From positions 2,232,001 to 2,296,000 of the forward strand of contig MJGA01000001.1 of the NCBI GenBank assembly GCA_001910725.1: 64,000 bases of DNA, in the 5' to 3' direction. Numbering within the stretch: the first letter of the stretch is position 1; each line of letters starts with the position of its first letter. The notes beneath the pieces are model-generated. The model was not told where the DNA came from and did not search any database. It was given only the letters and a program-made list of their open reading frames with translations. The stretch is from Phanerodontia chrysosporium. Its lineage: Eukaryota > Basidiomycota > Agaricomycetes > Polyporales > Phanerochaetaceae. Of the stretch, positions 24,595 through 35,575 are shown one piece after another. The translations under genes were made by a program, and so were the position numbers.

Positions 24595-25334
24595 GGTGGT
24601 CGCGGTCCACCCGCGCGGCGGGCGCTCGTAGGGCTATATGCGTGCAGTCATGGTGATGTAGACACGTGACAGGCTGCTCGAGCTCTTGCTGGCGTGAATA
24701 CCGGAAGCACACAGCAATAACATACATGTGGCACATTCTCTCGTTTTGATTGTGTGCGGATTGTGCGAGTGCGTCTCGGTGTGCGTGTACTTTACCATTA
24801 CTTAGTACCAGATTTGATCTACGAGTAGTATCACTAGTACATGGGCCAAAGCATGCTGCTGATAACTCTGTAAGCGGACGTCACCAGGAGATTGTGGTGA
24901 ATTGCTGTTTACCTTTCAGATATCATTACTTTATATTTTCCTCGTTCTCTGAGTCAGTGTCCGACGTCGCAGATATTGTGGGTCGTCTGACCGAGTACCA
25001 GAAAGGAAAGCGGGCCTACAAATAAAGGCAAATAACTCCCGCCGCGCTTTAGGCGCCTTCTCCTCGACCCCGCGCACGCCGCCCTCTGCGTTCACGCGAA
25101 ATACAGCCCCCACAACAGGGTTTCTGCAGGTTCTTCAGTAACCAGGAGACGAGGAGGACACGTATCAGAAAGTTCAGACTCAAATCAGGCACGCGACAAT
25201 CATACGCGGGTCGGCAACGCCACGTGGGGACGGCCGTCATACTACGACCGCGGGGCGAAACATTTCGTCCATCTGTCCACATCCTCCATCCTCCTCACTC
25301 TCGTTATATACCCTAATATTTGTCTAGTACTCTC
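24595..25334. other. Intergenic between divergent FTS and EFR3 genes
   Basis: About 740 bases holding both promoters. A TATATA run at about 25304-25310 lies very close to the EFR3 start. AT-rich at 24830-24960. No coding sequence recognised. Confidence 0.5.
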
Positions 25335-28300
25335 ATGCACCTCCCGTTCACCCCGAACCATGTCCAACTCATCTCGGCATGCTACCCTCCTAACGCGGCC
25401 CTGCTCACCGCGGGCCCCGACTACAGACCCAACTCTCAGGAGCTCTCTCGCATGACCTACTACGCCTCAAACCGCCCAGGAAAGATAAACAAGCTTGCGA
25501 GTGAGCTTGAGAAGCGTGTGAGGCTCGACAGCCGAAAGGCAAAGGCTGGTAACATCCGGGCTCGCTCGTACGTCCTGTATTCTTCACATGTCCCTGAAGC
25601 CAACGCTACCCCACTAGGTCTCTCCTCATTACGCTAGCAATCATCAAGGCTCTTGCAACAGAGTGCCGAAGAGACCTCCCTCTGCTGACCGCCTCCCTGC
25701 TTGCCTCCGTGAACATCACTCTTGCGACGCTTTCGAACGACCTCGAGGTTGCTGCACGCGCGGGCAGTGTCGTGAGTGCTACCCCACCCTCTCACCGCGT
25801 ACTACCGCGAACAAATCACAGTTCACAGCATGGACAACCTACACCGACGGCCATTTAATAGGAGTCGACCAGTCAATCACCCAAGACTACATGTCCTGCC
25901 TCCAAGCTTTCACCGCGCTTGGACGCTTTGCATCCCAAGATCAAGAGGTCATGAATCGGTGCGCACCTACAAAGCGAATCGATTTGTCGCTTATCACTTA
26001 CATGCTAACGTCTAGGACGCGACTGGTGGGCCTTGCCGCCCTCACGGCTGTGGTTACCTCGGAAGCGCTCTACCACTCTACACAGCAATTGAAAGCACAA
26101 GTGTCCGTGTTTATGGTCGCACTTGTTGCACCTCTGCTATTAGTCGAGGTCCTAGCTCTAGACCAAGAGTGAGTTGTCCGCGAGGCACAACATATCTCCA
26201 CTCTTTCTGACACGGAGTCTCCTCAGAGTGTCCGATGTGAAAACCCAGCCAAATTCTCCATATCTTACCGACTTCCGCAGTCGACCAACAATGGAGCGTC
26301 GTGCGACGTCCATTCATCTCCACGTCACAGGCGAGTCTGGACCATCGTATCGAGACGTCGCAAACGCGGCCATGCGCGCCCTATCGGCGCTATTCGAGCA
26401 TTCCAACGGGTCACAGGCGGGCGTGTCTACCCAGGCAGCTATAGATAGCTTCAACGAGATTGAAGCGTGGGACAAGCCAGAACACTGTCGCTGGTTTGCC
26501 ATGCGCGCCGCTGAGTGGACGCAGTATCAGTACCGGTATGCGATTCCCACTCGGCTTGTGGAGTGTCTCGTCCAGGATCAGGACGCACCCCAAACGACAG
26601 GCCGGCATCGCACGCTGGCTGCCATGATCACGGCTGTGTTCACGTCACCAATACCCCTCGTCAACCTCTCGACCTCCGACATCATCTCGAGCTTGATCAG
26701 CGTCATTCTCAGGAGGGTTGCGAAGGACCCCGATGATGCCCTTCTCCCTGCCATGGTGGAGTGCATCGCTTCATTGGGGACGCACGTATACTACGCCGAC
26801 CAGATTCAAGACCTTGCCGGGGAACTGATCAGCAGGCTTGTTGCAGTTGAGACGAACGGGGTCGTCGTCAATGGCAAGTCGGAGCTCGGCCGGGACAGGA
26901 CGCAGGCAGTACGATGCCTCCTTGCTGGGCTGCTCAGCTTGATCCATGCGGCCGAGGTGCACGACGCCGCGAAAGAAGACGCAGACGACGGCAAGACCGT
27001 GCACAAGGCTGCTCTTGCCGAGTCAGCACTGACGGTCCACGTCGAGGCGGAAGGGAAATCTACGCGTGCAGACGGCCATGGCAGGCCATCCCGACGATCG
27101 AACGTCTCCCCAGAAGTCTGGCAGGACACTCTGTCGATGCTTTGCGACGGCGACTACGCAGTCCGTGCAGATTACTCGTGCACCCTCGTGTCCTACCTGG
27201 AGCGGGAGATACCGAAACTTTGGGACTACACCGATGTCGACGGAGTGAAACGCATTCGGCCGCTTGCGGAGGGCCCGATACAGCAGGCCAGCATCAACTA
27301 CAGCGTACTCTTCGGGGACAGCACGACTCGATTCCTCAACGCGCTGCACGCACACCTGTACGTGCTGGCGACGGCGACAAGTCTCGGCGTGGCGACTGCG
27401 TCGCACACACCCTCATCGCAGCGCTCTGTGAACGGAGACACTACTACGGACGACGCCAAGTCGCAGGCCGAAGACACAGAGGAGAACGCACCGAGCCGAC
27501 GCAGCGTCGCGCTGCCGCGCTCGCGCAAGATGTCCGTCATGCAGCGGCTCCTGCGCAACGTCCCGTCGAAGCTGTCGTCATTCGCAAACGTTGCCGCGAC
27601 GCTGTCCGACTATGCTCACATGCTCGCGGTGCTTCGCGCCGTGCAGACGAACTTGCCGATCCGTGGACTTCTCACTGGAGTGCCGATGCTCCTCGCGCTC
27701 GATGGAGCCCTCCAGAACGAGACCTCAACCGACCCTGCGTCGTTGCAGCGCGTACAGGCGATACGAGAAGTGCTCGCACAGACGTGGCTTGCTATTGGCA
27801 CAGTCTGGGACTGCGCTGGTGTCACAGAGATTGCCCAGCAGGTAAGTCGTACGTGCTTTCAAGTTGCAACGTGACTAAACCCCCTATAGGCGATACCCGA
27901 GAATTACACCAGCATCTTGCCAGATCTGCCTGAACTGTCCCCTGGTGCTTTCCATGCCCCACGGCAACCTATTCCAGTGACTGACGCTGCGGCGGACAGC
28001 GCCGTGCGCGCACTAGATACAGAGGGACTCCTGCTGGCGCTCGTGTCGAGTGAGACAGTACAGGAGGCTACTAGCCTGGACCGTCAGGGTCTCCTCAGAA
28101 AGTTCACTGTGTCATGGTCGGCTGAATCGGCGTTCAGAGATGGTAAGCCCCTTTCCTACGCTTGGCCTCCAACCCATTTTGACCCCTCCTCGCAGATGGA
28201 CAGCCTGCGGCAGCAAACCTGCACGGCGCCGACGGTCTTTCGCCACTGATGAAAGTGCCGCAGGCGTTCATGCCGCTCGAGAACCTCTCGAGAGCGAGTC

Positions 28301-28614
28301 TCGCGAGGTCGACGCGTGGTGTGGGCGTGACGGACCTGCGCGAGGCCCTCGAGGGCCGGAGCAGCCTGTCAAACACGAACTTGCGCGAGACCGCGCCGTC
28401 GCTGTCGACGCTCGAGCATACGTCGACAGCGCACGGCGACTTGCACAAGCTTGCGCCAGTGCGCTCGCGGACGTCGCAGCAACGGAACCGCTTCGCGGGC
28501 CCTGGCGAGGTCAAGGACGTCCTCAACAAGCTCGGCATCGGCAAGGCAAACACGGGCAGTATGCTCAAGCCGTCTTTCACATCGAAGAAGGCGGAGACAC
28601 GGTCAGTGCAGTAA
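25335..28614 (+). CDS. EFR3: Efr3-family plasma membrane scaffold for PI 4-kinase
   Basis: Armadillo/HEAT-type protein that anchors the Stt4-Ypp1 phosphatidylinositol 4-kinase complex at the plasma membrane. The ATG at 25335 gives the characteristic fungal start MHLPFTPNHVQLISACYPP, preferable to an upstream non-ATG extension. The basic, membrane-binding segment NRPGKINKLASELEKRV follows. Helical repeats continue (e.g. TDGHLIGVDQSITQDYMSCL, YRDVANAAMRALSALFEHS, HCRWFAMRAAEWTQYQYRYA, SVLRRVAKDPDDALLPAMVE-like). The C-terminal third is Ser-rich and disordered (PSRRSNVSPEVW, GVTDLREALEG) and ends DVLNKLGIGKANTG and a stop at 28612-28614. Length near 950-1,000 residues is usual. No enzyme motif is expected or seen. 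Confidence 0.92.
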
Positions 28615-28946
28615 CTCAATTTGAAGTACGTCCTCTGATGCGTCGTATCTCCAGGATACCTAGCAACCTCTCGCCCCCGTACAAAACCTGAGCGCAATCT
28701 TGTGCCTCCTGGTTCCGTTGTGTCTTCTTTGTCTGCTATCTCTTTTCCTATCCGCATCTCGGGACGTTAGAGGACTGATACCGCCGCACATTCTTTCTCT
28801 TGCTTCCGCATGTAAATATATGCTACTACCCACTGTGCCCACTCTATACTTCATTGGATCCGATATATACTACTCTTCACATTGTAGACCTGCATGGCAC
28901 GATGTCTCCAACCTCCGAATAATAGGAATTATGGCAGAGAAGGTGT
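28615..28946. other. Intergenic between converging EFR3 and VPS52 genes
   Basis: About 330 bases between two stop codons, T-rich on both 3' sides. No gene seen. Confidence 0.6.
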
Positions 28947-31183
28947 CTACCGAGGCCTTGCGGTTGCGCTCACTATCCGACGCCTTGTCTGCTCTTCCCT
29001 CTCCTTCCAGAAGGCAATCTCCCCTTGCGCCTTCGGGTGGCTGACTGGATGTGGACCCTTGCTGAGGCCTTGCAGTATGAGCTCATACAGTGCATTCTGC
29101 CCGGTCGCTTTTGCGGCTGGTTCGACGATCTTATCCGTATACGACGTGATAAGTTTGACAAGCTCTCCGCGCAGCCGGTGTAAACTGACGGAAGTCAGCA
29201 CTTGAACAGATAAGTAGTCTGACCGACTCACTTCGAGAAGATCATCGTCTCCTCCTGCTGGCTCGTCAACGCAACGCACGAGTTGAACATCACGACATAA
29301 CGATGGCACACGCTCTTCACCGTCGCCTCGCTGACGGCCTTCCTGCCGAACATGCTGCCGAGCGCGCCGCCAGTGCCAGAGCCCTCCGCGAGCTTCTTGA
29401 GGCCGTCGATGTGGTCTTGCATGCCCTTCTGCCAGACGGGCCACATCTTGAGTCGTGTCGTGAAGATGAACGTCTCGAGCGGTGGGCAGCCGCGCTTCTG
29501 CACCTCCAGCATGACCTCCTCCGTGAGGCGGATCATCGTCAGAAGAGGTATCGTTGGATGCGGCTGCAGGTTTGTTGTTATGTATGTCTGCGACGAACGC
29601 TGTTAGCACGGTGCTTCGGGTCTGAACTCTTGCAGCTTTACCTGGCAGTATTCCAGCACCGGGTCGAAGATCTGCTTCCACAATGCGCTCAGGTTGGCTT
29701 GCTCCTCCTTAGGATCTTTCTCCGCCGTACCAGACAGCGGGGTCGGCATCCCTAACACTGAGTTGATACTGCTGAGTCTTGCACGCGGCGTCCAACCCGC
29801 TTCAGACCCATTGTTGTTAGTTTCCTCGAATTCTCCGTTTGTAGGTGACGTCTGCGGAGGCGACAAGAGCATTGAACCATTGCTGCCAATGCCAGAATTG
29901 GAACGAGACAGGGGTGGTGAGGTTATGTGTGCTTGAATGACGGCAGGAGTGTTGAAAAATGACGATATGAAGGCATACTCCGCTGTCCCGTTGTCGAGAA
30001 GTACGAGCATAAGGGAACGAAGTAAAGCTTCAGGCGGTTCTTGCTGAAGGGCGGAAGATCGTCAATGAGGCCACTGTGGGCTGAATTCTGGAGCAGACTC
30101 ACGTGCGTCTTATTATCAGCCATATAGGCAAGTACAGGGCCGGGACCATCTATCCGCGCATACTCCAGACGTTCAGCATCGACACTGGGTTCCTGCCCTC
30201 CTTCACCGGCACCTGCCACGATAGTGTCCGCCTTCTCGACAGTACGCGCCTAGCAGTAGATCGTGACTACAGAGTAACCAAAGGATTCGTCTAACACGCA
30301 CCTTGATGTACCCCAGGCTACGTATGTATCTCCGAAACCCCGTCTCGAAGTAAGTCCGCACAGTTCCCACATAGGCTCTTTGCACTTCGCTTGCGACCGG
30401 CGCAGCTTGTCGTTGCAAGAAAGCAAACAACGGGCGATATTTGGACCATAGAGACGTCTGGAGCATATTGAGATTCGTGGTCACACTCGTCCGTATCGGG
30501 TTGAGCATGCCCAAGAAGTGCACTCGCAGTTTCGTTGCAGCCTGAGCCAGTGTGAGACTGACGAAGCTCGATAAGGAACTTCATGCATACCACGATACGC
30601 AGTCCTTCTGCGACTTCAGCTAGGTCTCGCGCAGCCTTAACGCGTCCACGTAGCTTCAGCGCCTCGAGACGAGACTCGAACTCCGTGATAGCTTCAATCC
30701 ATGCATCGCCGACCGGGGTATCTAGAATTAGAGTGGCGAGAGGAGGGGTATAGTGAGGTCGACGAGCAAATTGGATAGCGGTTTCTCAATTTTCTATGGA
30801 CAAAGGTCTGTAAGAAAGGAGGAATGCGGCGATGGTAAGGGCTCACCCTGCGACTCTTCAGCCGGTTCTCGATATCTTTGCTTCGGTCTTGGAGCTCGGA
30901 TATCTGCCCAGACACCGCAGATAGATCCTTCTGAAAAGTAGAAAGGAACGTCTCAAGGGAGTCCAGGAGGTTTACGCTCGTCTGCGAAGCGGCATAATGT
31001 CGGCGGTAAGTAGACACGAACGAGCGAGCCTATGTACCTGGACTTGGTCGTGCAGTTCCACAAATTCCTTCGCGCGTGAGCGGTCTTCTAGGGATGCGTT
31101 TAGCCTATTCTACGAAATCCGAGCGAGGTTGTGCTCACAGTGCGGTTGATCTCGCTCGGGAACCTCATGCGTGTCTCCAGATC
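28947..31183 (-). CDS. VPS52: Vps52, GARP tethering complex subunit (5' end not resolved)
   Basis: Subunit of the GARP/EARP complex that tethers endosome-derived vesicles at the trans-Golgi. Recognisable exons read DLETRMRFPSEINRT (31183-31139), a coiled coil (FVELHDQVQ, LLDSLETFLSTFQKDLSAV, SELQDRSKDIENRLKSRR), then the core KYRPLFAFLQRQAAPVASEV with VGTVRTYFETGFRRYIRSLG (about 30420-30310) and the C-terminal part (LEVQKRGCPPLETFIFTTRL, LVKLITSYTDKIVEPAAKA) ending at 28947. The first methionine is uncertain. An ATG at 31279 opens a short exon whose phase does not fit the next one, and ATG at 31168 lies inside the conserved helix. A lost base or another upstream exon would explain this. Confidence 0.88.
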
Positions 31184-31476
31184 CTGTCGACACAACTTCC
31201 TGGTGTGCTATATCGCTTTCAGTAGCGATTTCCATATACAAAGAGCCCGTATACCTTCTGTTGAGGTTTCAGTCTCCATGGTACATCCAATACAGTGTGA
31301 GGGGTATTCCGAGGATATCCTGCGGTGACGGTGGTGGCAGTGAGCTACGAAGAGCACAGACGCCCACTGGGTCGCGCTCCGAGTTCGCGTCTCCGTCGTC
31401 CAGGTTACACTGTCATGTCAAGCAGCGTCTGAAAGCTCTTGCCTCCCACTCGACTAGACTCGCGCACAAAATTGAC
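31184..31476. other. Short divergent region between VPS52 and MED18
   Basis: At most 290 bases separate the first secure VPS52 exon from the MED18 start, and part of it must code for the VPS52 N-terminus. The two genes therefore share a very compact promoter. Confidence 0.45.
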
Positions 31477-32320
31477 ATGGCAGCTGCACCAGCCCACTCG
31501 TATGAGGTCGCATTATTCGGCGAATTCTTCGCCAAGGACTTTACCAGGTCAGTACATCTGCGCTTTCCAATCGTGAACTCAATGACCTGGGCTAACACAG
31601 GTTCTACTAGCGATCCTGAATCGTATAACCCTGCACAGCGAGTCTGCGCACCAAATGCACGCCCGTGAAGTGGTGTTTGAGCCGTTCGACGCGTCACACC
31701 AACGTGAGACGGGAACGAGCCAGTGCTTCTCAGAGCCAGGAAGGAGCTACTCGAGCCCAATCCCAAATGGTCTGCTCCTACTTGTGTCATTGATGCCTCA
31801 GATTGTCAGAGACGACTGACACACACGCTGCCAGGATATTGTTCTCATACTTGAAGCCGGAATCCGTCCGTGTATACCCCGAAGCCACGGTTCGCCCATG
31901 CGCGTTGTGCCAGGTTGTCGGCGATGCGCTGAGCTTCGCATCGGCTCTAGGATATGTGTGAGTTGCACGAATATCACCTGTGTAGGATTACACGCTGACC
32001 AGGTCCAAGACGGAGGTCCCAGATCTACAAGCGTGGATATGTATTCCGGAGAGGCATGCTAGTAATCCAAATGTTCCAACAAGAACAAGTACGTGACAAT
32101 CGTGTATAACGCCACAAGACAACATTAATAGGCGGTCTAGGTCGATCCAAAGACACAGAAGCCAATACCAGCACATGCAGACACCCTGTGGGAGGTCGAG
32201 GTCAAGACTGCGATGCCAGTGCGAACACAAGATACCCCGATGAAGACAGCCATCGACGCTGTTTTGGAAGTGCAGCTTCTTATGAAGGGCCTTCTGGATC
32301 TCAGACGGCAGGATGTATGA
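31477..32320 (+). CDS. MED18: Mediator complex subunit 18 (Srb5)
   Basis: Head-module subunit of Mediator that contacts RNA polymerase II and pairs with Med20. The ATG at 31477 gives MAAAPAHSYEVALFGEFFAK followed across an intron by RITLHSESAHQMHAREVVFE, the diagnostic N-terminal strand. Further exons encode FLKPESVRVYPEATVRPC-like sequence, RIYKRGYVFRRGMLVIQMFQ, and the C-terminal strands PAHADTLWEVEVKTAMPV and VLEVQLLMKGLLDLRRQD before the stop at 32318-32320. About 210-230 residues, typical of fungal Med18. Four or five introns. Confidence 0.9.
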
Positions 32321-32425
32321 TAAATCGAGCAGTCCGAGGTCTCTGACCAGTCAACGGCTATGGCGAGCAAGAATCAAAAGTCGACACCAGCCGACCAAAA
32401 CGGATGCAGCAGCGGCAGTGGAGGA

Positions 32426-34005
32426 CTAGCCTTCCTCCTCGGAGTCGCCCCAGTCTATTTGTTCCTCCTCGTCCAGGCCTGGTAACCTAGAATTTCCCGC
32501 GGGATCCCGCAGGGCCCCTGCTTCCTTGAGCTGCTCCAGCAGCCTCGCGAGCTGTTCCGGGTCTTGCACGTCGCCTTCAGCAGCCTCCGCTTCGTCTTCA
32601 GACTCGTAGTCGCCTTCGCCATCATCGGTCTCGCCATCTGCGTCTTCATCTCCCAACTCGTAGTCGAATTGGGTCTCGATGGTTTCTGCGGTTTTGCGTC
32701 TTCTTCGCCGTCGCTGCCCGCATAGCCGGATAGCATGTTGAAGACATTCTTCTCCTCCTTGGCGTCATCGTCAGCATCGTCTTCGCTCCCACTGCCGTAC
32801 GCGCCAAGCAAACCGCCCAGTTTCTTCTGGCCCTCCTTCTTCCCCAGTTTGCGCCTCTTCCGCCTCCGCCAGTTGTCATCGTCGTCATCCCACTCCCTGT
32901 CGCTGTGCACTACGACGCCGCGATCATCGACAAGAGTTCCGGTGAACGCGCCGTCCTCCCATATCTCGATCGTCGGGAACTCAACGAAGTGCTTGTGCTT
33001 CAATGTCTCGGCGAGCGGCTGGTCGAATGACAGCTTGTAGTACGCTTGTCGCGTGATGTGCCCGGCCGAAGCCCACCATGCGCATGCGATGAGGCCACAG
33101 CAGCTAGCGGATCTAGCTTTGTCGGCATCACGCACACCGGCGGTGTAAAACCTTCCAGATCCTCTGTGGCGGGTGTGATGAGATCGGTTAACCATTCTGG
33201 CAATGGCTTCTCTTGTCCTTCTTTTTGGACTGCGAACGTTCTTGAAGACGAGCTTGAAGATTGGCCAACAGAGACTGATCGAGGCGATTTCTGTGGGTGA
33301 GCATTCGTATGGGCTCTAGAGTCGAGTTTGCGGAAGGAAGGAGGAAGCGCGGCGGGTGGAAGACGAGCTCTAGTGTTAGAAGCGCAGTACAGTGACTGGC
33401 ATTGTATATGTCAGTGTCTATAGCAAGCTCAGAGCGCTGCTTTGCACGTACTTGGAGTCCCATGTAGACTGGTTCAACGTCCGTCTCTCCATCCCGACAG
33501 GCAGCAAGTCTATCTCGATGTCGAGATGGTCCAGCTCCATCTTGAGTATTTCTCGCTTTGACGCGCCGCGATCGGGCCTGCTACTTCTGCCTCTACCCCG
33601 CCCCCTTCCTCTCCCACGACCGCCACGATCGCTCTGTGCGTTCCCTGCCGCGCCCGCCTGATAGCCTCCCGTGACGATCTCCCGTCCCCACTCGCCGACC
33701 TTCCGACCGACTTCCTCAAGGAAGACATAATCGTCCATGAGCGCCATGTACCCGTACTGGTTCATCGGCACGTAGGCAGCCTTGTTGCGTATTCCAGAGC
33801 ACCCCGCACCCATACTCTTGTGCGCAGTCGAACATGGCATCGAGCATGTGCGGATTTGGCAGCGGGGGCAGGTGTATTTCGAGGTATTCGTCGTACATAT
33901 CGCACACGGCGGGGCTGGTTTGGACGGCAGGGCCTCAGACACCTCCGCAGACGTCGAGGGGCCCGCAAGTGAGTCGGATGTCGATGCCTGGGCGATGTCT
34001 GCCAT
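32426..34005 (-). CDS. BCD1: Box C/D snoRNP assembly protein Bcd1 (HIT-type zinc finger)
   Basis: Nuclear factor needed for box C/D snoRNA stability and Nop58/Snu13 assembly. ATG at 34005. After a short Ser-rich start, the zf-HIT domain has the expected Cys/His ligands in CAICTTNTSKYTCPRC and CSMPCSTAHKSMGAGCSG, then NKAAYVPMNQYGYMALMDDY. An RGG-like (GR)n stretch follows (about 33630-33580). Conserved Bcd1 segments include EIDLLPVGMERRTLNQSTWD, a helix ANLQARLQERSQSKKK, and the beta-rich core GHITRQAYYKLSFDQPLAET with VEFPTIEIWEDGAF. The C-terminal 130 residues are acidic and end at 32426-32428. Length is about 430 residues. Confidence is high. Confidence 0.93.
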
Positions 34006-34229
34006 GCAGAGTGAGAGGGAGCAAATAATTATTGGGCGCTTGGACGCGTTCAGTGTCGCGAGCGCTCGCGATGTACGTCACCTGTTCTTGGCCGGAACCG
34101 TGGTGTCCGGCTGCCGTGGCAGGACCGCCCAGCAGCGCATCCGCGACTTGTCAAGAACCACAACAATCTCCAGGTCAGTCTGCCCGCCTCTGGAGGCTTA
34201 CGTGCGCTGAAGCGGGTCTTATCACTAGC

Positions 34230-35575
34230 ATGTCTGCCTTTAACGTGGCAGACGGTGCAAACAAGCGCGAACTGCCTCCTGAACTAGTCGCTATAGTGCT
34301 GGACCATGTCGTCGAAGAAGGGGAAATTCGAAGGATATACGCTCCTATTCGCTTATCTCAAAGGACTGGTATTACCTGACCAGACCTCTGCTCTTCGCTG
34401 AGCTTTCCTTTTCCGTGCACAAGCCCAGTGAGTTACCCTGGGAAACGTACGATGCAACCGGTCAGGTTGCGCGTCGAGGCCCCCTGAACGCCCTTCTTCT
34501 CTTTCTTGAGAGATCGCCACACATTCGACAATATATCCAGAGACTGCGTATCGATGCGCCTGTGGACGACGGACCGCCCACAGGTTCCTACCCCGACATC
34601 GACCCAAGGACGCTCGCGCTCATACTGCAGCTACTTCCGAAGCTTACCACTCTCGAGTTCCACGATGTCATCTTCTTGCCTGCTCACTACGACGCTTGGA
34701 AAGCGGATCAGGTTGTCTTCTCCGGCGATTTGAAGCGGGTAGCAGTCAGCTTTGGAACCCGCGCTGCAGACATCGACTCTCTCGACGAAGCCCTTCACCT
34801 CCTGGAAATCTTCGCGGGAGAGATAGAGGAGCTCTGTCTGTCGACAATCTATGCGGTACAAATACGGAAGACGAACGTGCTCCAGCTCCAGCAACTACGT
34901 ACGAGGTCGTTGATCATCGACGAAGTGACCGATATCGGTCCTATCGTCCGGGCTCTCCAGCTCAGCCCGTCAGTGTCGTCGAAGATGCTGGCTTCGATCT
35001 ATCTGTCATGGATCAACATGAAGGATCTGCTGGGAGCCAAAGGGCTGTTGGACGACGTAAAACCATACTTGAAGCATTTCGGTTGCAACCTGTTCCCCTT
35101 ACTCGACTCTAAACCTGCAGGTACGTACTCACAGGGTAAGAGATAACAGAGAGGGCTTGACCAAGGACCTGTCACAGATCCGATGCTGTTCCGTATCCTC
35201 GACTTCTCGAACTATACCGGCCTAGAAACCATCACGCTCGGTCTCGTCCTCCTCCAGAACGCGTCCTGGAACGAGAACATCTGGCGGGACGTCTGTCGCC
35301 TCTTGCTCTCGCTCCCAGAGTCTCGCGCATCAGATCTCGAAGTTGCATTCGAGCTGTGCACCGACCGCCTAGACTATGGCACGCACATCGCGCTCGACTC
35401 GAGTTGGCGGGCGTTGGACGACACCTTGTTTGGGCGATGCAGAGCTGTCAGGATTCTGCCATCGAGGAAGAGTTACTACGTCCCTGCCGCGGACACGTTC
35501 AACGAGAACATGAAGACATATATCACGGGCGTCTTGCCGAAACTGGCCGCCGCGAAGGCCCTGAAGTTTACCTAG
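34230..35575 (+). CDS. F-box-like protein of agaricomycete type, apparent one-base frameshift
   Basis: Starts with an F-box-like helix (RELPPELVAIVLDHVVEEGE), continues SKDWYYLTRPLLFAEL and then long leucine-rich, irregular repeats without catalytic residues. Such proteins are a large expanded family in mushroom genomes, where the F-box binds Skp1 and the rest selects substrate. The first 34 codons and the remainder are in different frames with no GT-AG intron between them: the frame changes around 34340-34350 (after ARG-ILE-TYR-ALA), as if one base were missing. A normal intron follows at about 35121-35177 (GTACGT...CACAG). The stop is at 35573-35575. Either a consensus error or a recent pseudogene; the intact downstream frame of about 400 codons favours the former. 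Confidence 0.72.

Noticed and set aside
26914..27933. 339-codon plus-strand frame in the EFR3 region
   Set aside because: Same strand but wrong frame; Arg/Pro-rich composition typical of a shifted reading of GC-rich coding DNA, while the other frame gives conserved EFR3 sequence.
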